A DNA stretch of 64,000 bases from Bradyrhizobium diazoefficiens (GCF_018131015.1 NZ_JAFCJJ010000002.1:1-64000); one strand, 5' to 3'; numbered from the stretch's first letter, positions 1-9,224 are shown. Notes: generated from the sequence alone by a model not told the origin. A program made the numbers and translations.

Positions 1-59
1 CCGCACATATGGATGCAAGCGATCCGATCAAATCTCTCAAAGCTCTTGTGCCACGGGGG

Positions 60-97
60 CCGTCCACATATGGGTCCTGGTTTTCGCCAGGACGACA
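60..97. repeat. Family A palindromic intergenic repeat, single arm
   Basis: GTCCTGG at 74-80 pairs with CCAGGAC at 87-93 around a TTTTCG loop. The same core recurs as inverted pairs near 2.9, 18.1, 29.6 and 37.6 kb. It sits just past the hydratase stop at 100, so it probably also marks that transcript's 3' end. A partner arm, if any, is left of the window. Confidence 0.7.
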
Positions 98-99
98 AT

Positions 100-894
100 C
101 TACTCGAACTTCACCGACACCTTCCCCAGCACGCCGAAATCCGCTTCCATGTGATCGCCGGGCTGGATCGGCAGCGGTGGATGGCAGGTGCCTGTCGTCA
201 CGACCTCCCCTGCCCGCAAGGTGATGCCGAGCTCGCGCAGCTCGTTCGCGAGCCAGGCCAAGGCCACGCGGGGATCGCCCAGCACGTTCCTGCCATGGCC
301 GGTGTAGTGCTGGCCGCGCAGCGTGATCTGCGGTCGCTCCTCGACGAGATCCATCGCGCGCCAGTTTGCGGGCGCCGGCGGCCCCAGTACGAACAGATGC
401 GCGCAGGCATTGTCGGCGATGAGCTGCGCCTCGCCCGCGCTGGCGAAATCGGCAAAGCGCGAATCGGGGATCTCGATCGCCGGATGCAGGGTGGCGACGG
501 CGGCGAGCACCTCGTCCACGCTGTATGGCGCGGACCGCGGACCGAGATCACGGCCCATGCGGAAGCAGAATTCCGGCTCGCCGACCCGCATCTCGTTGCC
601 GCGCATCGGCGCCGTGCCGCCATCGGCGATGACGGTGTCGCTGAGGATCCGCCCGGCCATCGGGCCCCTGACATTGATGTGCTTCTGTCCGGCCTCGCTG
701 GTGGCCGCGATCTTCCAGCCGAACAGCTTTGCGGACGGCTGTGTTTCGAGCGCGGCCTGGATGGCGTAGCCCTCGGTGCGGCTCTGTGGCCGCAGGCTTG
801 CATCGAGCGCCCCGAGCTTGGTGCCCTCGCGCCAGTGCCGGACGAGGACGCGAGAGGCGGCGGCGATCTGCTTGCTGTCGAGCATGTCCCTCAC
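100..894 (-). CDS. 2-keto-4-pentenoate hydratase / fumarylacetoacetate hydrolase family protein
   Basis: A 264-residue cytosolic protein of the MhpD-type hydratase family, which adds water to 2-hydroxy-alkadienoates in aromatic meta-cleavage pathways. The family-like core covers the whole length: an ELR-type N-terminal helix region, FGWKIAATS near residue 58, acidic metal-ligand region VGEPEFCF near 106, and the C-terminal TTGTCHPPLPIQPGDHMEADF stretch (about 233-252) typical of the fold. The listed GTG start overlaps the upstream L,D-transpeptidase stop by 4 bases (GTGA); an ATG at 885 is an alternative. The overlap suggests co-transcription with that gene. No other aromatic-degradation gene lies nearby, so the substrate is unknown. 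Confidence 0.85.
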   Translation of the reverse strand: MRDMLDSKQIAAASRVLVRHWREGTKLGALDASLRPQSRTEGYAIQAALETQPSAKLFGWKIAATSEAGQKHINVRGPMAGRILSDTVIADGGTAPMRGNEMRVGEPEFCFRMGRDLGPRSAPYSVDEVLAAVATLHPAIEIPDSRFADFASAGEAQLIADNACAHLFVLGPPAPANWRAMDLVEERPQITLRGQHYTGHGRNVLGDPRVALAWLANELRELGITLRAGEVVTTGTCHPPLPIQPGDHMEADFGVLGKVSVKFE

Positions 895-1460
895 CCGATG
901 ATGATTCGCGTCCGCGGCCCCAACCGCCGCAGCAATTGCACCATGGCAGATTTGGTCATGGAGACGCAGCCCGCGGTCGGGCCGAAATTGTCGCGGGCCA
1001 GATGCAGGAAGACCGCGCTGCCGCGGCCGGCGATGCGTGGCCTGGTGTTGTGGTCGATCTCGACGATGAAGTCATAGAGATGGTCGGCGCGCTTCAGCCG
1101 GTCACCGCCCTGCCCGTCTCCGCGCCGGATCCACTGATTGTAGTGGCGATCACCGGGATCTTCGCACCAGGCGTCCGTGCCGATGATGGCGCGGGCCGGC
1201 AGGAACGTCCGCGGCCGGGAGTGGCGGTCGCCCCGCCACCACAATTGCCGCGGCCGGAAGCTGCCCCGGGGGGTGCCGCCATCACCCTCGCGCTTGTTGG
1301 CCAGGATGCCGCCCCGCCCCAGCGCCACCGGGATCGACAGCTGCCCCGCCGTCAGCCAGCCCCGGCGGGGATTGCCGGCGGCAGGCTTGATGCGGATCGC
1401 GGACAGCGGGCCGCCGCGCCGGATTTTGACGTAACTAGTTGAATTCGTGTTGATTTTCAT
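891..1460 (-). CDS. L,D-transpeptidase (YkuD domain) family protein
   Basis: A peptidoglycan 3-3 cross-linking or lipoprotein-anchoring type enzyme by family. The catalytic signature is present near the C-terminus: HLARDNFGPTAGCVSM, giving the active-site His and Cys of the YkuD fold, followed by a short tail. It is a short family member without a recognisable signal peptide, in contrast to the second L,D-transpeptidase near 44 kb, so a periplasmic location is not assured. The start is uncertain: ATG at 1460 (189 residues) or at 1484; neither has a clear ribosome-binding site. It shares a divergent 180-205 bp intergenic region with the response regulator gene. Confidence 0.8.
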   Translation of the reverse strand: MKINTNSTSYVKIRRGGPLSAIRIKPAAGNPRRGWLTAGQLSIPVALGRGGILANKREGDGGTPRGSFRPRQLWWRGDRHSRPRTFLPARAIIGTDAWCEDPGDRHYNQWIRRGDGQGGDRLKRADHLYDFIVEIDHNTRPRIAGRGSAVFLHLARDNFGPTAGCVSMTKSAMVQLLRRLGPRTRIIIG

Positions 1461-1664
1461 ATGTGCGTGCAATGTCGAATTCATTACAGGACATTCATCG
1501 ATATGCCCTGCTATTCTAGGTTAGAGTAATTCCGGCTTGTGAATCGGTAACAGCCCACTACTTCAACACGAACAACAATAAAAACGGCGACCCCAATACT
1601 TAAGCATCGTGGCTGGGCGCGGCTTGTATGCGTGTCGAGCCAGATTCCAAAAGGATGATCCCCC

Positions 1665-2351
1665 ATGGCCAATGCCCGCAAGATCCTGATCGTGGATGAC
1701 GATTCCGATCTGCGTGACACGTTGGTGGAGCAATTATCGCTGCACGAAGAATTCGAAGCCTCCGCCGTCGATACCGGTGCCAAAGGTGCGAGCGCGGCCA
1801 AGGCCAACTCCCCCGATCTCGTCCTGATGGACGTTGGCCTGCCCGACACCGATGGTCGCGAAGTGGTCCGCTCGCTGCGCAAGGGCGGCTTCAAGGCGCC
1901 GATCATCATGCTGACCGGGCATGACACCGATTCCGACACCATTCTGGGCCTGGAATCCGGCGCCAACGACTATGTGGCAAAGCCCTTCCGCTTCGCCGTC
2001 CTGCTCGCCCGCATCCGCGCCCAGCTTCGCCAGCACGAGGCCAGCGAGGACGCGGTGTTCTCGGTCGGACCCTACTCTTTCCGCCCCGGCTCCAAGATGC
2101 TGACCGCATCCAACGCGCGAAAAGTGCGGCTGACGGAAAAGGAGACGGCAATCCTGCGCTTCCTCTACCGGGCCGGCCAGATGCCGGTCTCGCGCGAGAC
2201 CCTGCTGCAGGAGGTGTGGGGCTACAATTCCGGCGTCACCACCCACACGCTGGAAACCCACATCTACCGCCTGCGCCAGAAGATCGAGAAGGACGCCGCC
2301 AACCCGGAAATCCTGGTGACGGAAGCCGGTGGCTACAAGCTGGTGCCGTGA
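1665..2351 (+). CDS. OmpR/PhoB-family DNA-binding response regulator (CenR-like)
   Basis: A 228-residue two-component transcription factor. The N-terminal receiver (1-120) has the acidic pocket D11-D13, phosphoacceptor D56 in DLVLMDVGLPDTDG, switch residue T84 and invariant K106 in AKPF. Residues about 130-226 form an OmpR-type winged helix (LTEKETAILRFL, then THTLETHIYRLRQKIE, the recognition helix). The C-terminal domain resembles the alphaproteobacterial CenR envelope regulator; that is recollection, not a search result. A good AAGGA ribosome-binding site precedes the ATG. No histidine kinase is adjacent. The next gene (cyclic-nucleotide-binding domain) starts 59 bp downstream on the same strand and is probably co-transcribed. 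Confidence 0.9.
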   Translation: MANARKILIVDDDSDLRDTLVEQLSLHEEFEASAVDTGAKGASAAKANSPDLVLMDVGLPDTDGREVVRSLRKGGFKAPIIMLTGHDTDSDTILGLESGANDYVAKPFRFAVLLARIRAQLRQHEASEDAVFSVGPYSFRPGSKMLTASNARKVRLTEKETAILRFLYRAGQMPVSRETLLQEVWGYNSGVTTHTLETHIYRLRQKIEKDAANPEILVTEAGGYKLVP

Positions 2352-2410
2352 TAGTTTCGGAAGCGCGCGATTCGTCGTAAATTCGCGCGTTCCTCGAACC
2401 TCGGACCGGA

Positions 2411-2854
2411 ATGTCAATCGACGACGACGTAGCGCTGCTCGAGCGGGTCCCGACACTCCGCCTGTTGGGCGACGCCTCGCTGCGCATGCTGGCGATCGGT
2501 TCCGAGCAGCGTGATTTCGTCCGCGGCGATACCCTGTTCAATCTCGGCGACGATGCCGATGCCGGCTTCGTGGTCCAGCGCGGCGCGTTCCGGGTCGAGG
2601 ACGGCGCCGGCGCCGAGATGATCGCGGGTCCCGGTGCGCTGATCGGCGAGCTTGCGCTGGTCGTGCCGATGAAGCGGCCGTCGAGCGCGATCGCGCTGGA
2701 GCACTCCTCCGTCATCCGCGTCGCGCGCAGCCTGTTCCAGCGCGTGCTGGAAAGCGATCCGGCCGCCGCCCTCCGCCTCCGCGACGAATTCGCGGTCCGC
2801 TCCAGCCAGATCGCCAGCGATATCCTGATGGCGGGGGCGAAGCTGACGAGCTGA
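2411..2854 (+). CDS. Cyclic nucleotide-binding domain protein
   Basis: 147 residues that are essentially one cNMP-binding beta-roll. Visible family features are VRGDTLFNLGDDADAGFVV (about 37-55) and the phosphate-binding-cassette-like GPGALIGELALV (about 73-84). There is no helix-turn-helix after the roll, so it is not a Crp/Fnr transcription factor. It could be a stand-alone ligand sensor acting by protein contact. It follows the response regulator closely; a regulatory link between the two is inferred from position only. The ligand cannot be told from sequence. Confidence 0.82.
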   Translation: MSIDDDVALLERVPTLRLLGDASLRMLAIGSEQRDFVRGDTLFNLGDDADAGFVVQRGAFRVEDGAGAEMIAGPGALIGELALVVPMKRPSSAIALEHSSVIRVARSLFQRVLESDPAAALRLRDEFAVRSSQIASDILMAGAKLTS

Positions 2855-2865
2855 CGTCGTTCGAC

Positions 2866-2987
2866 GTCGTCCTGGCGAAAGCCAGGACCCATTACCCCGA
2901 ATGTTTGAGGCTTGGTGGGATTGCTGACGTCCTCGTGCAACAACGAAGATCAGTGGTAATGGGCCCTGGCTTTCGCCAGGGCGACGA
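2866..2987. repeat. Family A inverted-pair repeat (REPIN-like)
   Basis: Two hairpin units in inverted orientation. Left unit: GTCCTGGC-GAAA-GCCAGGAC at 2869-2888. Right unit: GCCCTGGC-TTTC-GCCAGGGC at 2963-2982. The flanks also match as inverted copies (CCATTACC on the left, GGTAATGGG on the right), so the whole 120 bp can fold on itself with about 60 bp between the units. It lies between the convergent cyclic-nucleotide-binding and exonuclease genes. Confidence 0.85.
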
Positions 2988-3803
2988 TCACACCTCCAGC
3001 GTCACCGTCACCGGCACATGGTCCGACGGACGCTCCCAGCTCCGCGCCTCGCGCAGGATCCTGAAATCGCTGACCGCGTCCTTCAGCGCGCGCGAGACCC
3101 AGATGTGGTCCAGCCTGCGGCCGCGGTCGCCGACGGTCCAGTCGGCCGAGCGATAGCTCCACCAGGTGTAGACCTTCTCCGACATCGGGATGCGATCGCG
3201 CGCGACGTCGATCCACTCGCCGGCTTCCAGCGCCGCCTTGAGCTTCTCGGTCTCGACCGGCGTGTGCGAGACCACTTTCAGAAGCTGCTTGTGCGACCAC
3301 ACGTCGTTCTCGTGCGGGGCGACGTTGAGGTCGCCGACCAGGATGTGGCGATCTTCTCCGCGCGGATGCAAGGGCTCGCAGGCCTTCATCTCGTCGAGGA
3401 AGCGGAGCTTGTGGTCGAATTTTTCGTTCAGCGCGGGATCGGGAATGTCGCCGCCGGCGGGCACGTAGAAATTATGCAGCACCAGCGGCTTCGCGATGGC
3501 AGCCTTTTCGCCGAACGAGACCGAGATGTGGCGCGAATCCACCTTGTCGCAGAAGGTGCGGATGTCGGTCTGCTCGAACGGAATCTTCGAGACGATGGCG
3601 ACGCCGTGATAGCCCTTCTGCCCGTTCAGCGCGACGTGCTCGTAGCCGAGCCGCTTGAAGCGCTTCAGCGGAAAGGCGTCGTCGATGCACTTGGTTTCCT
3701 GCAGGCACAGCACGTCCGGCCGCGCGCTCTTGAGAAACTTCGCGACCAAATCGATGCGCAGCCGCACCGAGTTGATGTTCCAGGTTGTCAGGGAAAGACG
3801 CAT
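2988..3803 (-). CDS. xth: Exodeoxyribonuclease III (AP endonuclease family)
   Basis: 271 residues, usual family length. It removes abasic sites and 3' blocks during base excision repair. Catalytic motifs are in order: TTWNINSVRLR (about 6-16), LCLQETK with the metal-binding Glu (about 34-40), GYHGVAI (about 63-69), LVGDLNVAPHENDVW (Asp and Asn, about 156-170), and the C-terminal DHIWVS plus SDHVPVTV catalytic Asp-His. It is the last gene of the minus-strand run aminotransferase-ftsK-lolA-xth, though a 131-bp gap containing a repeat separates it from lolA. Confidence 0.93.
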   Translation of the reverse strand: MRLSLTTWNINSVRLRIDLVAKFLKSARPDVLCLQETKCIDDAFPLKRFKRLGYEHVALNGQKGYHGVAIVSKIPFEQTDIRTFCDKVDSRHISVSFGEKAAIAKPLVLHNFYVPAGGDIPDPALNEKFDHKLRFLDEMKACEPLHPRGEDRHILVGDLNVAPHENDVWSHKQLLKVVSHTPVETEKLKAALEAGEWIDVARDRIPMSEKVYTWWSYRSADWTVGDRGRRLDHIWVSRALKDAVSDFRILREARSWERPSDHVPVTVTLEV

Positions 3804-3827
3804 GGAAACGATCTAACAAACTCCATC

Positions 3828-3911
3828 CGTCATGGCCGGGCCTGTCCCGGCCATCCACGCCTTTTTGTGGGCCCAAAAACGTGGATGCCCGGGACAAGCC
3901 CGGGCATGACG
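3828..3911. repeat. Family B inverted repeat between lolA and xth
   Basis: GTCATGGCCGGG at 3829-3840 begins one hairpin (GGCCGGG-CCTGT-CCCGGCC) and CCCGGGACAAGCCCGGGCATGAC ends the mirror-image unit. The inner flanks ATCCACG and CGTGGAT are also complementary. The same 84-bp architecture is found near 58.6 kb. It may act as a transcript-end structure or processing site within the lolA-xth run. Confidence 0.82.
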
Positions 3912-3934
3912 ATGACCGGAGCGGCCATCGGGAC

Positions 3935-4741
3935 TCAGCCCGGCGCCGGGCCATAATTGGTGAAGTCGATCTTGAACATGCTGGGGTCGAGCTTCTTGCC
4001 CGCATCCAGATTGTAGACCGCGATCGTGGTGTCGTAGCCCTGCGGATCGGTGACGGTCCATTGCTTGAGCTGGCCGTCCTTGGCGCCGAACATCAGCAAC
4101 AGCCGGCTGGTGCCGACCAGGGCCTGCTTCTCCTCGATGGTGACGCTGACGTAGAGGTCGTCGGCGGTGACGTTGACGACGTTGGTGTCCTTCATCAGGT
4201 CGATGCGATCCGACAGCAGGAAACGCAGCGGCGTCTGCGACAGCGGATAGACGTCCTGCGTGGCGAGCTTGCGGTCGCGCACCACGACCGAGGAGCCGTC
4301 GGCGACGATGTCGATCGGGCTCGGCGGGTCATACTCGAAGCGCACCTTGCCGGGCTTCTGGATGTAGAAATCGCCCTGCGTCTTGCTGCCGTCGGGGCCG
4401 ACCTGGACGAAATTCCCGACCAGCGTCTGCAGCGAGGACAGATAGGCGCTGACCTTTGCCGCCTGCGCCTTCTGGTTGGCGTCGAAGGTCTGGAAGATGC
4501 TGCTCGGCACGTTGCGGCGCGGATCCGGAATGATCGGATTCGGCGGCGTCTGCGTCGCGCCGGTGACCGAGGGCGGAGGCGGCGCGGCGTCGCGGCCCTT
4601 CGGCGCGGGCTTGGGCACGGGGACGGGCTGGGCGAACGACGTCGCGGTCACGATCGCGGCCGTGACGAGAAGCGCGCCGGCCACGCGTGCGCCTCGCGCA
4701 GCGAAGGAGGCAGCTAGTCGAAGGTCCGAATGTCTGATCAA
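3935..4741 (-). CDS. lolA: Outer-membrane lipoprotein carrier LolA family protein
   Basis: A 268-residue periplasmic protein predicted to ferry lipoproteins from the inner to the outer membrane. The N-terminus has a basic stretch and a hydrophobic core (about 19-35, GALLVTAAIVTATSFA) fitting a cleavable signal peptide, then a proline-rich linker and the LolA beta-barrel (about 90-265; VQVGPDGSKTQGDFYI, PGKVRFEYDPPSPIDIVADG). The start is TTG at 4741, supported by an AGGA seven bases upstream; a GTG inside the leader is the other option. It follows ftsK by 93 bp, a linkage commonly seen in alphaproteobacteria. Confidence 0.87.
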   Translation of the reverse strand: MIRHSDLRLAASFAARGARVAGALLVTAAIVTATSFAQPVPVPKPAPKGRDAAPPPPSVTGATQTPPNPIIPDPRRNVPSSIFQTFDANQKAQAAKVSAYLSSLQTLVGNFVQVGPDGSKTQGDFYIQKPGKVRFEYDPPSPIDIVADGSSVVVRDRKLATQDVYPLSQTPLRFLLSDRIDLMKDTNVVNVTADDLYVSVTIEEKQALVGTSRLLLMFGAKDGQLKQWTVTDPQGYDTTIAVYNLDAGKKLDPSMFKIDFTNYGPAPG

Positions 4742-4834
4742 CGCGTCGTCCTGTGTGGCTGGGCGTCTTTTAACGTGATTTCGGCCAAAAGCAGATCGTT
4801 TTTCCGTGAAAATATCGGTCCGAGGCTCCTCGCC

Positions 4835-7312
4835 TCACATATGGCTGTCTTCTTCCTCGACCAGAATCTCGCGCTTGCCGGCATGGTTGGCGGGGCCGAC
4901 GATGCCTTCCAGTTCCATGCGCTCCATCAACGATGCGGCGCGGTTATAGCCGATTTGCAGGCGGCGCTGGATGTAGCTGGTCGAGGCCTTGCGGTCGCGC
5001 TTGACGATGGCGACCGCCTGCTGGAATAGATCGCCGCCGCCATCGGCGCCCATGCCGGTGGCGTCGAACACCGCGCCGTCCTCGTCCTCGCCGGGCTCTT
5101 CGGCCGTGACCGCTTCGAGATATTCCGGCTGACCCTGCGTCTTGAGGTGACGCACCACCTTCTCGACTTCCTCGTCCGAGGCGAAGGGTCCGTGCACGCG
5201 GCTGATGCGGCCGCCGCCCGCCATGTAGAGCATGTCGCCCTGGCCGAGCAGTTGCTCGGCGCCCATCTCGCCCAGAATGGTGCGGCTGTCGATCTTGGAG
5301 GTGACCTGGAAGGCGATGCGGGTCGGGAAGTTCGCCTTGATGGTGCCGGTGATGACGTCGACCGACGGACGCTGCGTCGCCAGGATCACGTGCAGGCCGG
5401 CGGCGCGCGCCATCTGCGCGAGGCGCTGCACCGCGCCTTCGATGTCCTTGCCGGCGACCATCATCAGGTCGGCCATTTCGTCGACGATGATGACGATGTA
5501 GGGCAGCGGGTCGAGCGAGAGTTTTTCTTCCTCGTAGATCGCCTTGCCGGTCTCCTTGTCGAAGCCGGTGTGCACCGTGCGCGTCGGCTCCTCGCCCTTG
5601 GCCTTCAATTCGAGCAGGCGCGTGTTGTAGCCGTCGATGTTGCGCACACCGAGCTTGGCCATGTTCTTGTAGCGCTCTTCCATCTCGCGAACGGCCCATT
5701 TCAGCGCGACCACCGCCTTCTTCGGGTCGGTCACGACGGGCGTGAGCAGATGGGGAATGCCGTCATAGACGGAGAGTTCGAGCATCTTCGGATCGACCAT
5801 GATCAGGCGGCACTGGTCCGGGCGCAGCCGGTAGACCAGGCTCAGGATCATGGTGTTGATGGCGACCGACTTGCCCGAGCCGGTGGTGCCGGCGATCAGC
5901 ATGTGGGGCGTGCGGGCGAGGTCGATGATGACGGGGTCGCCGCCGATGGTCTTGCCGAGGCACAGCGGCAGCTTTGCGACCGTGTCGGTCGCCTCCTTCG
6001 CCACCAGCAATTCGCGCAAGTAGACCTTTTCGCGATGCGCGTTCGGCAGCTCGATGCCGATCGCGTTGCGGCCGGGCACGACGGCGACGCGCGCCGACAG
6101 TGCGCTCATCGAGCGGGCGATGTCGTCGGCAAGCCCGATCACGCGCGACGACTTGATGCCGGGCGCCGGCTCCAGCTCGTACAGCGTGACCACGGGGCCC
6201 GGATTGGCCTTCACGATCTCGCCGCGCACGCCGAAATCCTGCAGCACGCCCTCGAGCGAGCGCGAATTGGTTTCCAGCTCGGCCTTGCTGAGCGGCTGGC
6301 GGTCGCCGGCCTTGGGCGCAGCCAGCATGGACACGGACGGAAGGTCGAACTTGTCGGAGGACTTCCTGGAAGCGGCCTTCTGTGCCGCCTTCTTGCGCGG
6401 AGCGCGCGCGGGCTCCTCCTCCTCTTCCTCCCCCTCGTCCTCTTCTTCTTCCTCCTCGTCGTGCTCGTCCTCGTCGCCCTCGGAACGCGGCGAGATCGGA
6501 GGAGCAGTGCGGCCGCCGCCGAGATTGGGCTCCTGGCGGTCGAAGGAAGCGGCCTTGGGCTTCGGACCGCTGGAGACCAGCGCGCGCCAGGCGGTGACGA
6601 AGAACCAGGTCAGACGCGCCTTGGTGCTCATCAGCGCGTGGAACAGCCAGCCCAACGACACCGAGCCGCGATCGCTGTCCTCGTCTTCGTCGAGCGGCTT
6701 GTCGTCGTCCTCGACCGGCAGCTCCTCGTCACGCGCACGCGCGCCAACGCCGCAGGCGATCAGGAAGGTCGCGGCCATCGCGGCGAACAGGATGACGCCG
6801 AGCACCATGCGGTAGATCGCGCCGGCTGGTCCGAATACGACCGCGGGCGCACGCACCAGCGCGTCGCCGACCACGCCGCCGAGCCCGGTCGGCAGCGGCC
6901 AGGCGCCGCCATGCGGCCAGCAGCTGGCAAAGCCTGCGGCGATCACGGTGCAGAGAATCCACGAGCCGAGCCGCAGCGCCTCGCGATCGAACGGACGATG
7001 GGTCAGCATGCGCCAGCCCCACACCGCGACCGTCAGGATCAGCATGACGGCGCCAAGCCCGAGGATCTGCATGGCGAGGTCGGCGCCGATCGCGCCGGCA
7101 TAGCCCAGAATGTTGCGGATCGGTCGCGAGGTGGCGTGGCTGAGGCTCGCGTCCTGCACCGACCATGTCATCAGCGCGGCCGCGGCGAGGCCCGACAGCG
7201 TAATCAGGCCGAGACCGGTGAGCTCGCGCATGCGCCGCGCCAGCGCTTCGCGGATTGATGGCGGCAGGTGGCCGACCAGGGGAATGACACGTTCGATTGC
7301 CGACATGCTCAT
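4835..7312 (-). CDS. ftsK: DNA translocase FtsK
   Basis: 825 residues. This septal DNA pump clears chromosome termini and activates XerCD at dif. The N-terminal quarter has about four membrane helices (near 34-50, 74-100, 115-132 and 160-190). A low-complexity linker follows (about 200-350), including a run of Glu/Asp near 280-300. The motor has Walker A GTTGSGKS (about 473-481) and Walker [14 protein letters not shown] (about 604-616). The C-terminal 65 residues are the winged-helix gamma domain ([25 protein letters not shown]) that reads KOPS. Its start lies 9 bp after the aminotransferase stop, so the two are surely one operon, and a CtrA-type box lies upstream of that operon. Confidence 0.95.
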   Translation of the reverse strand: MSMSAIERVIPLVGHLPPSIREALARRMRELTGLGLITLSGLAAAALMTWSVQDASLSHATSRPIRNILGYAGAIGADLAMQILGLGAVMLILTVAVWGWRMLTHRPFDREALRLGSWILCTVIAAGFASCWPHGGAWPLPTGLGGVVGDALVRAPAVVFGPAGAIYRMVLGVILFAAMAATFLIACGVGARARDEELPVEDDDKPLDEDEDSDRGSVSLGWLFHALMSTKARLTWFFVTAWRALVSSGPKPKAASFDRQEPNLGGGRTAPPISPRSEGDEDEHDEEEEEEDEGEEEEEEPARAPRKKAAQKAASRKSSDKFDLPSVSMLAAPKAGDRQPLSKAELETNSRSLEGVLQDFGVRGEIVKANPGPVVTLYELEPAPGIKSSRVIGLADDIARSMSALSARVAVVPGRNAIGIELPNAHREKVYLRELLVAKEATDTVAKLPLCLGKTIGGDPVIIDLARTPHMLIAGTTGSGKSVAINTMILSLVYRLRPDQCRLIMVDPKMLELSVYDGIPHLLTPVVTDPKKAVVALKWAVREMEERYKNMAKLGVRNIDGYNTRLLELKAKGEEPTRTVHTGFDKETGKAIYEEEKLSLDPLPYIVIIVDEMADLMMVAGKDIEGAVQRLAQMARAAGLHVILATQRPSVDVITGTIKANFPTRIAFQVTSKIDSRTILGEMGAEQLLGQGDMLYMAGGGRISRVHGPFASDEEVEKVVRHLKTQGQPEYLEAVTAEEPGEDEDGAVFDATGMGADGGGDLFQQAVAIVKRDRKASTSYIQRRLQIGYNRAASLMERMELEGIVGPANHAGKREILVEEEDSHM

Positions 7313-7321
7313 GGGCCCCGC

Positions 7322-8536
7322 CTAACCCAGAGTTTCGATCAGGCGGTGCAGCGCCGCCGCCGTGGTCTCGCTATCCTGCACCAGCGCCAGGCGAATGTAG
7401 CCGGCACCTGGATTGAAGCCGTCAGGCTGACGCCGCGCCAGATAGCTCCCCGGCACGACGCGCACGCCGGCCTCCCGGAAAAGCTTGAGAGCGACCGAGA
7501 CGTCGTCGCCGACCTCGGACGTGTTGAGCCAGACGCAGAAGCCGGCATCGGGCCGGCGATAGCCGTAACGATTGCCGATGATCTGGTCGGCGAGATCGAA
7601 CTTGATCCGGTAGAGCCTGCGATTCTCCTCGACATGCGCCTCGTCGCCATAGGCGACGGTGGCGACATGCTGCAGCGGCACCGGCACCTGCGGCGCCGCG
7701 ATGTTGCGCAGCTCCAGGAACATGCCGATGAACTTCCTGTCGCCGGCGGCGAAGCCGACGCGCAGGCCCGGCAGGTTGGAGCGCTTCGACAGCGACTGGA
7801 ATGCAACCACGCGGGTGAAGTCGGGACCGGCACATTCAAGCGCGCTGCCCGGGGCTTCCCGGGTGTAGATCTCGGAGTAGCATTCGTCGCTGAGGATCAC
7901 GAAGCCATGGCGGTCGGCGAGCTGCTTTAACCGCTTGAAATAGTCGGGCCTCGCAACCGAGCCTTGCGGATTGGCGGGCGAGGCCAAATAGAACGCCACC
8001 GTGCGCGCCAGCGTCGCTTCGTCGATGGCGTCGAGATCGGGCAGGAAACCGTTTTCCGCGGTGGTCGGCAGATGGACCGCCTCGCAGGCTGCGGCGCCGG
8101 CGCCGGCGCCATAGACCGGATAGAACGGGTTCGGCATCAGGATGGCGGGCTTGCCCGGCCGCGGGCCGACATAACGCGCTGCTGCGATCGCAGCGAGGAA
8201 CAGGCCCTCCCGGCTGCCATTGAGGACGAGAATCTCGCTCTTGGGGTCGAGCGGTCGCGGCAGCTTGAAGCGCGACGACAGCCAGGCGCTCGCCGCTGTG
8301 CGGAACGGGTCGATGCCCTGGTTCAGGGGATACCGGCCGAAATCGGCGATGTGCCTCGCCAGCACCGGGCCGACGAAGTCCGGCACCGGATGCTGCGGCT
8401 CGCCCACCGCAAGCGAAATCAACGGCTTGCCGGGCTGATACGGCGCCAGCAGCTCGTTCAGCCGGACGAAGGGCGAGCGTTCGTTGTCGGGGCTTCCACC
8501 GCCCTGCGGCGCACGGGATGAAGCGGTCATAGCCAT
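7322..8536 (-). CDS. Class I/II PLP-dependent aminotransferase (DapC-like)
   Basis: 404 residues, fold-type I aminotransferase. Features: SLAVGEPQHPVP near 41-52, substrate/PLP contacts ASPANPQGSV near 190, DECYSEIY near 220, and the PLP lysine in SLSKRSNLPGLRVGF near 249-263. The SLSKRSN-PGLR signature resembles proteobacterial N-succinyldiaminopimelate aminotransferases (DapC, lysine and peptidoglycan precursor synthesis). That assignment is plausible given the envelope genes downstream but not proven. It is the first gene of the ftsK operon. No strong ribosome-binding site is seen at either candidate ATG (8536 or 8530). Confidence 0.85.
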   Translation of the reverse strand: MAMTASSRAPQGGGSPDNERSPFVRLNELLAPYQPGKPLISLAVGEPQHPVPDFVGPVLARHIADFGRYPLNQGIDPFRTAASAWLSSRFKLPRPLDPKSEILVLNGSREGLFLAAIAAARYVGPRPGKPAILMPNPFYPVYGAGAGAAACEAVHLPTTAENGFLPDLDAIDEATLARTVAFYLASPANPQGSVARPDYFKRLKQLADRHGFVILSDECYSEIYTREAPGSALECAGPDFTRVVAFQSLSKRSNLPGLRVGFAAGDRKFIGMFLELRNIAAPQVPVPLQHVATVAYGDEAHVEENRRLYRIKFDLADQIIGNRYGYRRPDAGFCVWLNTSEVGDDVSVALKLFREAGVRVVPGSYLARRQPDGFNPGAGYIRLALVQDSETTAAALHRLIETLG

Positions 8537-8621
8537 TCGTTGGGCGCCAGCACTCTCGGAACTGCCGGTCGCGCGAAGGCGCCGGCGGGAAGCGGTTCAG
8601 TTCACCATAGATAGGGCGAGG

Positions 8622-8636
8622 TTAAGACGCGATTAA
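8622..8636. promoter_or_regulatory. CtrA-type binding box upstream of the aminotransferase-ftsK operon
   Basis: TTAA at 8622-8625 and TTAA at 8633-8636 are separated by exactly seven bases, and the second half extends to TTAACCAT. This matches the TTAA-N7-TTAA consensus of the alphaproteobacterial cell-cycle regulator CtrA. It is 86 bp upstream of the aminotransferase start codon. It stands out as A/T-rich in a GC-rich sequence. Confidence 0.6.
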
Positions 8637-8698
8637 CCATCGGCCTCCGGTGCCATCAAGAGTCATTTCCGTGCGGTCTGGCTGCCTGCCCCGGAGGC

Positions 8699-9103
8699 CT
8701 AGCGGCCCGGAAGTTTCTCGAATGTCGGAATCCCTCCCGGAATCACGTGAAACTCCTGCTTGTCGCAGGTGAAGATCGCCATCTGCGGATGGAACTGTGC
8801 CGGGTTGTCCAGCGTGCCGACCTTCACGACCACGGCAGGGAGGCCCGGAACCTTGGTCGTCAGCTGGGTGCCGCATTCGCTGCAGAATTCGCGCGTCACG
8901 GCGCGCTCAAGGTCCTTGCGCGTGAACTGTTTCGGCTGCCCCTTGGTGTAGCTGAAGCCGCCCGTTGGCATCGCGATGAAGGTGTTGGCTGAGCCGCCCG
9001 TGATGTACTGGCACTCGCGGCAATGACATTGGCCCTGCATCATCGGGTCGCCGTCGGCCACATAGCGCACCGCGCCGCAATAGCATCCGCCTTCCAAATG
9101 CAT
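8699..9103 (-). CDS. GFA (CENP-V/glutathione-dependent formaldehyde-activating) domain protein
   Basis: 134 residues with the zinc-binding cysteine pattern of the Gfa fold: C7 and C9 in GGCYCGAV, C26, C28 and C31 in GQCHCRECQ, and C74 and C77 in REFCSECGTQ. The founding enzyme was reported to speed S-hydroxymethylglutathione formation, but most relatives have no proven function, and no formaldehyde gene is nearby. A strong GGGAGGT ribosome-binding site supports the ATG at 9103. It stands alone on the minus strand, 162 bp upstream of the aminotransferase. Confidence 0.85.
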   Translation of the reverse strand: MHLEGGCYCGAVRYVADGDPMMQGQCHCRECQYITGGSANTFIAMPTGGFSYTKGQPKQFTRKDLERAVTREFCSECGTQLTTKVPGLPAVVVKVGTLDNPAQFHPQMAIFTCDKQEFHVIPGGIPTFEKLPGR

Positions 9104-9189
9104 GACGACCTCCCTGTATTTTCGCTCTCGGGCGGTATTCCTGCGCGGGCGGCCGCGAATGGCAATCTTTTTCTTCCCAATCGGCGATC

Positions 9190-9224
9190 AAAAAGAAAGG
9201 GGCTCCAACTTGCGCTGGAGCCCC
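9190..9224 (-). terminator. Intrinsic terminator after amtB
   Basis: Read on the minus strand, GGGGCTCCA and TGGAGCCCC (9199-9207 and 9216-9224) form a nine-pair stem with an eight-base loop, followed by TTTCTTTTT. It is 80 bp downstream of the amtB stop at 9305. A second hairpin, GCGATCCC-GAG-GGGATCGC at about 9273-9291, lies closer to the stop but lacks a T-tract. Confidence 0.85.

Noticed and set aside
5147..7258. 703-codon open frame on the plus strand opposite ftsK
   Set aside because: It is a GC-driven shadow of ftsK: no family similarity, repetitive Arg/Asp/His-rich composition and no ribosome-binding site. The same applies to other long antisense frames over acs, ggt, purH and the heparinase gene.
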